From: Acidovorax radicis
GTDB lineage: Bacteria > Pseudomonadota > Gammaproteobacteria > Burkholderiales > Burkholderiaceae_C
Direction of reading: 5' to 3'
Assembly (NCBI RefSeq): GCF_020510705.1
Contig: NZ_CP075184.1
Coordinates: 682,001 to 746,000 of the forward strand
Length of the DNA stretch: 64,000 bases
The notes below the pieces were generated by a model, which was given only the letters and a program-made list of their open reading frames with translations, was not told the DNA's origin and did not search any database. The translations under genes and the position numbers were made by a program. Positions 60,326 through 64,000 of the stretch are shown in pieces. The stretch's first letter is position 1. Every line of letters starts with the position of its first letter.

Positions 60326-60885
60326 AACCTGTTCGTCTCTCGCGCGATGCCCTGTTCGTGGGGATCTCTATTTTGCTGGTCCTGCTGCCTTTGGTCGCGG
60401 GTGGCATCTATGTGTACAACAAGCATCGCTGGGCCAAAGGCTTGATGGCTCAATTGGAGCCCCGTTACGCACGGCTGGTGGGTCTTGAGCGCCAAAAGGA
60501 AGAACTCGATCAAGCCCGAAAACGCATTGGGCAGGCGCAGACCCAGTACGTCTACCCTGCAGCGATGGATGTCAGCCAGGCGGGCAATGCCGCGCAACAG
60601 CATGTGCGCGAAATCTTTGGCGCCGCAGGCATGCAGATCAGCAGTAGCCAGGTCTTGCAACCCAAGGATGACCGGGGCTATGACCGTATCGCACTCAAGG
60701 TTCAGGCCGATGGCGACTTGCTCGCTCTTCAAGGGGTTTTGACCGTTCTGGGGAGCCAGACACCAGCGATCATCATTGATGGGCTGCAAATCCAGCTGAT
60801 AGGCGGGCTCAGTGCCGTCAATCCAAAAGTGGCTCCCAGGTTGACCACCCAATTTTCACTCAGTGTGCTGAAAGATCGCACATGA
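60322..60885 (+). CDS. gspM: Type II secretion protein GspM
   Basis: This gene encodes a 187-residue bitopic protein. A membrane segment (LFVGISILLVLLPLVAGGIY, residues 11-30) is followed by a coiled region and a ferredoxin-like periplasmic domain (AAGMQISSSQVLQPKDDRGY, LALQGVLTVLGSQTPAIIID). The GTG start overlaps the gspL stop by 4 bp (GTGA). It pairs with GspL in the assembly platform. Confidence 0.9.
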   Translation: MKPVRLSRDALFVGISILLVLLPLVAGGIYVYNKHRWAKGLMAQLEPRYARLVGLERQKEELDQARKRIGQAQTQYVYPAAMDVSQAGNAAQQHVREIFGAAGMQISSSQVLQPKDDRGYDRIALKVQADGDLLALQGVLTVLGSQTPAIIIDGLQIQLIGGLSAVNPKVAPRLTTQFSLSVLKDRT

Positions 60886-61538
60886 AGCGCATGAAGATAC
60901 GTGCAGTGGGTGCACTCGCCGCAGTCAATCTTGCGTTGCTCTGCCTGATCGCGCTGATGTGGCTCAGGCCCGACGGCACGCCGCGCAACATTCATTGGCG
61001 TGCCCCGGAGCCATTGCGCGCCGATCTTGCGAACCTGGTCCCGCCTTTTATGCCCGACAAACAGGTCGATGCCAGTCGGTTTTTAGCCATGCTGGAGCGG
61101 CCCCTGTTCTCTATCACGCGCCGCCCGCCGCCCCCGCCACCGCCCGAGCAGCCCGCGCAGCCCCCCGACCACCTGAGCACTGCGCGCTTGACGGGTATCG
61201 TGCGAGGAGACAAAACCGGCTATGTCATTTTGCTGATCAACGGCAAACAGCACCGCATTCAGCAAAACCAGGGAGTCGAAGGGTGGACCCTGAAAAGCCT
61301 GGGTGATCGCCAGGCCACGTTCACGCGGGGTGATCAATCCCAGACGCTGAACATGCAGCGCGCTGACGTCAGCAAATACACCGGTCTAGCCCAGGCTGCA
61401 CCGTCTGCACCGGCCGTGGCCCGTCCCGAGGCGGCGGCCCGCTCTACACCCGGCACAAACTCAGGTGGGGGCGAAAGCACAGCCGCTGCAGCTGCGGCCC
61501 CGCCAAAACCGCGGCCCACTCCCAGTTTTGGGCCTTGA
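60882..61538 (+). CDS. gspN: Type II secretion protein N, XpsN-like
   Basis: This gene encodes a 218-residue protein with one N-terminal membrane segment (AVGALAAVNLALLCLIALMW) and a periplasmic HR-like domain (RLTGIVRGDKTGYVILLING followed by KQHRIQQNQGVEGWTLKSLG). Between them is a proline run (RRPPPPPPPEQPAQPP). The C-terminal tail is Ala/Pro-rich. The place between gspM and gspD is that of Xanthomonas XpsN, which takes the role of GspC by binding the secretin. No separate gspC is seen. It overlaps gspM by 4 bp. Confidence 0.85.
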   Translation: MKRMKIRAVGALAAVNLALLCLIALMWLRPDGTPRNIHWRAPEPLRADLANLVPPFMPDKQVDASRFLAMLERPLFSITRRPPPPPPPEQPAQPPDHLSTARLTGIVRGDKTGYVILLINGKQHRIQQNQGVEGWTLKSLGDRQATFTRGDQSQTLNMQRADVSKYTGLAQAAPSAPAVARPEAAARSTPGTNSGGGESTAAAAAAPPKPRPTPSFGP

Positions 61539-61593
61539 CTTCCACGAGCCCGGTGGTTCGTCAACCCGCAAGCAATCTTAGGCAATTGAAATA

Positions 61594-64000
61594 ATGAATC
61601 TCACTCGCTTCGGCTATTCGTTGCTCGTCTGCGCTACCGTGCAGAGCGTGAGCGGTACATCGTGGGCCCAAGTCGCACCCAATACCACGACGCCCACAGC
61701 AAAACCTTTGGGTGAAGCAGCGGCAGGCGCATCGTCTGCGGTGAGTGGCGCCAAGCCTGCAGAAGAATCAACGCCACTGGGTTCACAGTCTGCGGAGCCT
61801 GAAAGCCGCCCCCGCATTATTCGTGGCAATGACCAGGTCATTGCACCTGCCCGCCCGGTGGCAACGCCTTCGGGCGCACCGCTCACGTTCAGCTTTGAAG
61901 ACGCTCCTGTGGCAGATGTTGTGCGCACGGTGCTGGGCGATATCATGGGTGTGCCCTATGTGCTGCATCCCCCCATCGCAGGCACTGTCACCTTGGCCAG
62001 CCGCAACGCCATCTCGCCGGATCAAGCCGTATTCCTTCTCGAAAGTGCCCTGCAGGCGAATGGCTTGGCGATGGCGCGCGATGCGCGAGGCACCTACCAC
62101 GTGGGGCGCGCCGACGCGTTGCGCAACGCGGGCTCCGACGTGCGTCAGGCCCGCCCGGGCACGCCCCTGTCCCCCGGCTTCGGGGCCATTGTCATTCCGC
62201 TTCAATATATCGGCGCTGGTGAAATGGCCGCCATTCTGCGGCCCATGGTGGCGCCAGATGCCATCCTTCGCGTTGACACGGTGCGCAACCTGCTCGTCAT
62301 GAACGGAACCCGCACCCAGGCCGAAGGCTGGCTGGAGATGGTCAACACCTTTGATGTGGATTTGCTCAAAGGAATGTCGGTGGGCGTCTTCCCGCTCAAG
62401 TACGCCACCGTCGCCGAGGTAGAGAGTGCCCTGCAGCTGGTCGGCGGTGGGGGCGGTGCAGCTTCTACCGCTGGCGCGGCCGCCGCCAGGCCGGGGGCAT
62501 CCGCCATTGCGGGCGCACAGACGGCGCAGCAAGGTGCGGGGGGCAGCATGGCCATGCTGGGTGAAGGCAACCCGTTGTATGGCGCGCTGCGTGTGATGCC
62601 CATCGCGCGCATCAACAGTATTTTGGTCGTAACTCCCCGCGCGGAATACCTTGAGCAAGCACGCCGCTGGATCGAAAAGCTCGACCTCCCCAGCAACGGG
62701 GGCAGTGGCGCGCAGTTGTTCATCTATCGCGTGCAAAACGGCAATGCGGCCCATTTGGCCAGCGTGCTCAATGGCATCTTTGGCGGCGTGGCCGCGCAAC
62801 CCGCTGCCAACAGCGGCGTGGCGCCGGGGCTCAATTCCAACTATGGCAGCACAGGGGGAAGTTTTGGCAACAGTCAAAACGTCAATGCGTTTGGCAACAA
62901 CAGCCTGAACCGGCAAAGCAGCTTTGGCAGCGCCGGGCGCACAGGAGCCACAGGCAGCTCCATGGGGCAGTTCGGCTCGGCATTTGGCAACACGGCCGCA
63001 TCGGGGGCAAACAACCAAGGCCAGGCGGCACCGACGGTGGCCGCCATCGGCAATGTGCGTGTCATGGCAGACGAGCTCAACAACACGTTGCTGGTGTGGG
63101 GTTCGCGTGACGAGTTCTCCAAAATCGAATCCACGCTCAAAAGACTGGATCTGCCGCCCACTCAGGTGCTGATCGAAGCCTCCATCGTCGAGGTCACGCT
63201 CAATGACAGCCTCAATTTTGGGGTGGAATGGGCGCTGAGCGGCGCCACTGGCAAATACGATGGCGTGGGGCAGCTGTCCAGCAGCAAGAATAACAGCGGC
63301 AACACGGGTAACCTCGCCGTGGCCGCCGGGTCGGGGTTTACCTATGCCCTCACCAACTCCGTGGGCAAGGTGCGCGTGGTACTCAGTGCGCTGTCTGAAA
63401 AAACGGCAGTGAAGATGATCTCCAGCCCCTCGCTCATGGTGCTTGACAACCATACCGCCATGATGTCAGTGGGTAACCAGGTGCCCGTGGTGACTTCCAC
63501 CACCAACTACATCGACAACGCCAATGCACAGACCAGCTCGGTGCAATATAAGGACACGGGCGTTAACCTGGCGGTGACGCCTTCGGTAAACGCTGGCAAC
63601 CTTGTGACCATGCAGATCGACCAGACGGTCACCGACACCTCGGAGGGGGCGTCTGCGTCCACGCAGCCTACGTTCATGCAGCGGCAGATCAGCAGCAAGG
63701 TGGCTGTGCGGTCTGGCGAGACCATCGTGTTAGGGGGGCTGATCAAAGACAGCCAAACCAGTGGCAAGAGTGGCGTGCCCCTGTTGCAAGACATCCCCTT
63801 GGTGGGCAACCTCTTTGGCACCAACAAGCGTGGTGGCGACCGTACAGAGCTGCTGGTGATCATCACCCCGCGTGTGGTGCGCACCGACCCCGAAATCCGC
63901 GAAGTCAGTGAAGACCTCCGCGAGCGTCTCAAGGGCCTGAAGGTCTTGGAGCTGCGCCAGCCCGGCCCCGCTGACGCGCGTGTGCTGCCAGCGCAACCAC
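61594..64000 (+). CDS. gspD: Type II secretion secretin GspD, partial
   Basis: This gene encodes the outer-membrane channel; 802 codons are present and the C terminus lies beyond the window. A signal peptide ends near TSWAQ. An N-terminal low-complexity part precedes N0 (LTFSFEDAPVADVVRTVLGD) and the N1-N3 modules (VIPLQYIGAGEMAAILRPMV, VFPLKYATVAEVESALQLVG, FIYRVQNGNAAHLASVLNGI). A Gly/Ser/Asn-rich insertion of about 80 residues (62770-63045) interrupts N3. The secretin domain follows (VLIEASIVEVTLNDSLNFGV, VPLLQDIPLVGNLFGTNKRG, TELLVIITPRVVR). Last gene of the Xps-like order. Confidence 0.95.
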   Translation, partial: MNLTRFGYSLLVCATVQSVSGTSWAQVAPNTTTPTAKPLGEAAAGASSAVSGAKPAEESTPLGSQSAEPESRPRIIRGNDQVIAPARPVATPSGAPLTFSFEDAPVADVVRTVLGDIMGVPYVLHPPIAGTVTLASRNAISPDQAVFLLESALQANGLAMARDARGTYHVGRADALRNAGSDVRQARPGTPLSPGFGAIVIPLQYIGAGEMAAILRPMVAPDAILRVDTVRNLLVMNGTRTQAEGWLEMVNTFDVDLLKGMSVGVFPLKYATVAEVESALQLVGGGGGAASTAGAAAARPGASAIAGAQTAQQGAGGSMAMLGEGNPLYGALRVMPIARINSILVVTPRAEYLEQARRWIEKLDLPSNGGSGAQLFIYRVQNGNAAHLASVLNGIFGGVAAQPAANSGVAPGLNSNYGSTGGSFGNSQNVNAFGNNSLNRQSSFGSAGRTGATGSSMGQFGSAFGNTAASGANNQGQAAPTVAAIGNVRVMADELNNTLLVWGSRDEFSKIESTLKRLDLPPTQVLIEASIVEVTLNDSLNFGVEWALSGATGKYDGVGQLSSSKNNSGNTGNLAVAAGSGFTYALTNSVGKVRVVLSALSEKTAVKMISSPSLMVLDNHTAMMSVGNQVPVVTSTTNYIDNANAQTSSVQYKDTGVNLAVTPSVNAGNLVTMQIDQTVTDTSEGASASTQPTFMQRQISSKVAVRSGETIVLGGLIKDSQTSGKSGVPLLQDIPLVGNLFGTNKRGGDRTELLVIITPRVVRTDPEIREVSEDLRERLKGLKVLELRQPGPADARVLPAQP

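Overview
The window reads as a piece of a G+C-rich betaproteobacterial chromosome, most likely family Comamonadaceae (Acidovorax or a close relative). The evidence is the set of protein families (Bug-type tricarboxylate-binding protein, PhaD-like/phasin pair, CorC-Lnt, fabA-fabB, an Xps-ordered type II secretion operon) and a short dispersed repeat built on AGCGCTT/AAGCGCT that I remember as common in this family. No tRNA, rRNA, CRISPR array or complete insertion sequence was seen.

Layout. 1-2890: a copper-bufferin operon (bufA1-bufB-bufC, minus strand, bufC cut by the window edge) faces a divergent ECF sigma/NrsF anti-sigma pair. Each side carries a perfect GTAACC-N16-CGAA promoter. 2916-9556: housekeeping genes (cca, glutathione S-transferase, 5-formyl-THF cyclo-ligase, lytic transglycosylase, metallo-hydrolase). 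9803-16224: a complete ribose operon, rbsB-A-C-R-K-D on the minus strand, behind two abutting perfect LacI-family operators. 16404-20130: acyl-CoA ligase, an FFLEELY-like protein and a membrane-anchored lipase-like hydrolase. 20141-20915: a non-coding element of about 0.78 kb made of nested inverted repeats. 20924-23998: phenylalanine/tyrosine catabolism (phhA, hppD) around a solute-binding protein. 24182-26808: a secreted lipase with its foldase, divergent from an Lrp/AsnC regulator. 27146-32413: acetyltransferase, corC-lnt, fabA-fabB. 32525-34675: LysR regulator divergent from a periplasmic asparaginase. 35142-42342: glyQ-glyS-gmhB-plsC-YgjP-like-rhodanese, then coaX. 42468-47229: TPR protein, PhaD-like regulator and phasin on the minus strand, then a palindromic MITE-like element and a two-domain fatty acyl-CoA reductase. 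47340-50785: rmlBDAC (dTDP-L-rhamnose). 50811-52694: an unusual GH42-like envelope protein. 53046-64000: gspE-F-G-H-I-J-K-L-M-N-D, with gspD cut by the window end.

How the parts fit. Several genes concern the envelope and secretion: Lnt, PlsC, GmhB, the rhamnose pathway, the lytic transglycosylase and the T2SS. The lipase/foldase pair is a natural candidate T2SS client. The most notable non-gene structure is the dispersed palindromic repeat. I count at least eleven copies, two of them forming the outer ends of the large palindrome. Four copies lie in frame inside protein-coding genes (cca, rbsA, the YgjP-like gene and rmlD), where they seem to have added peptide segments.
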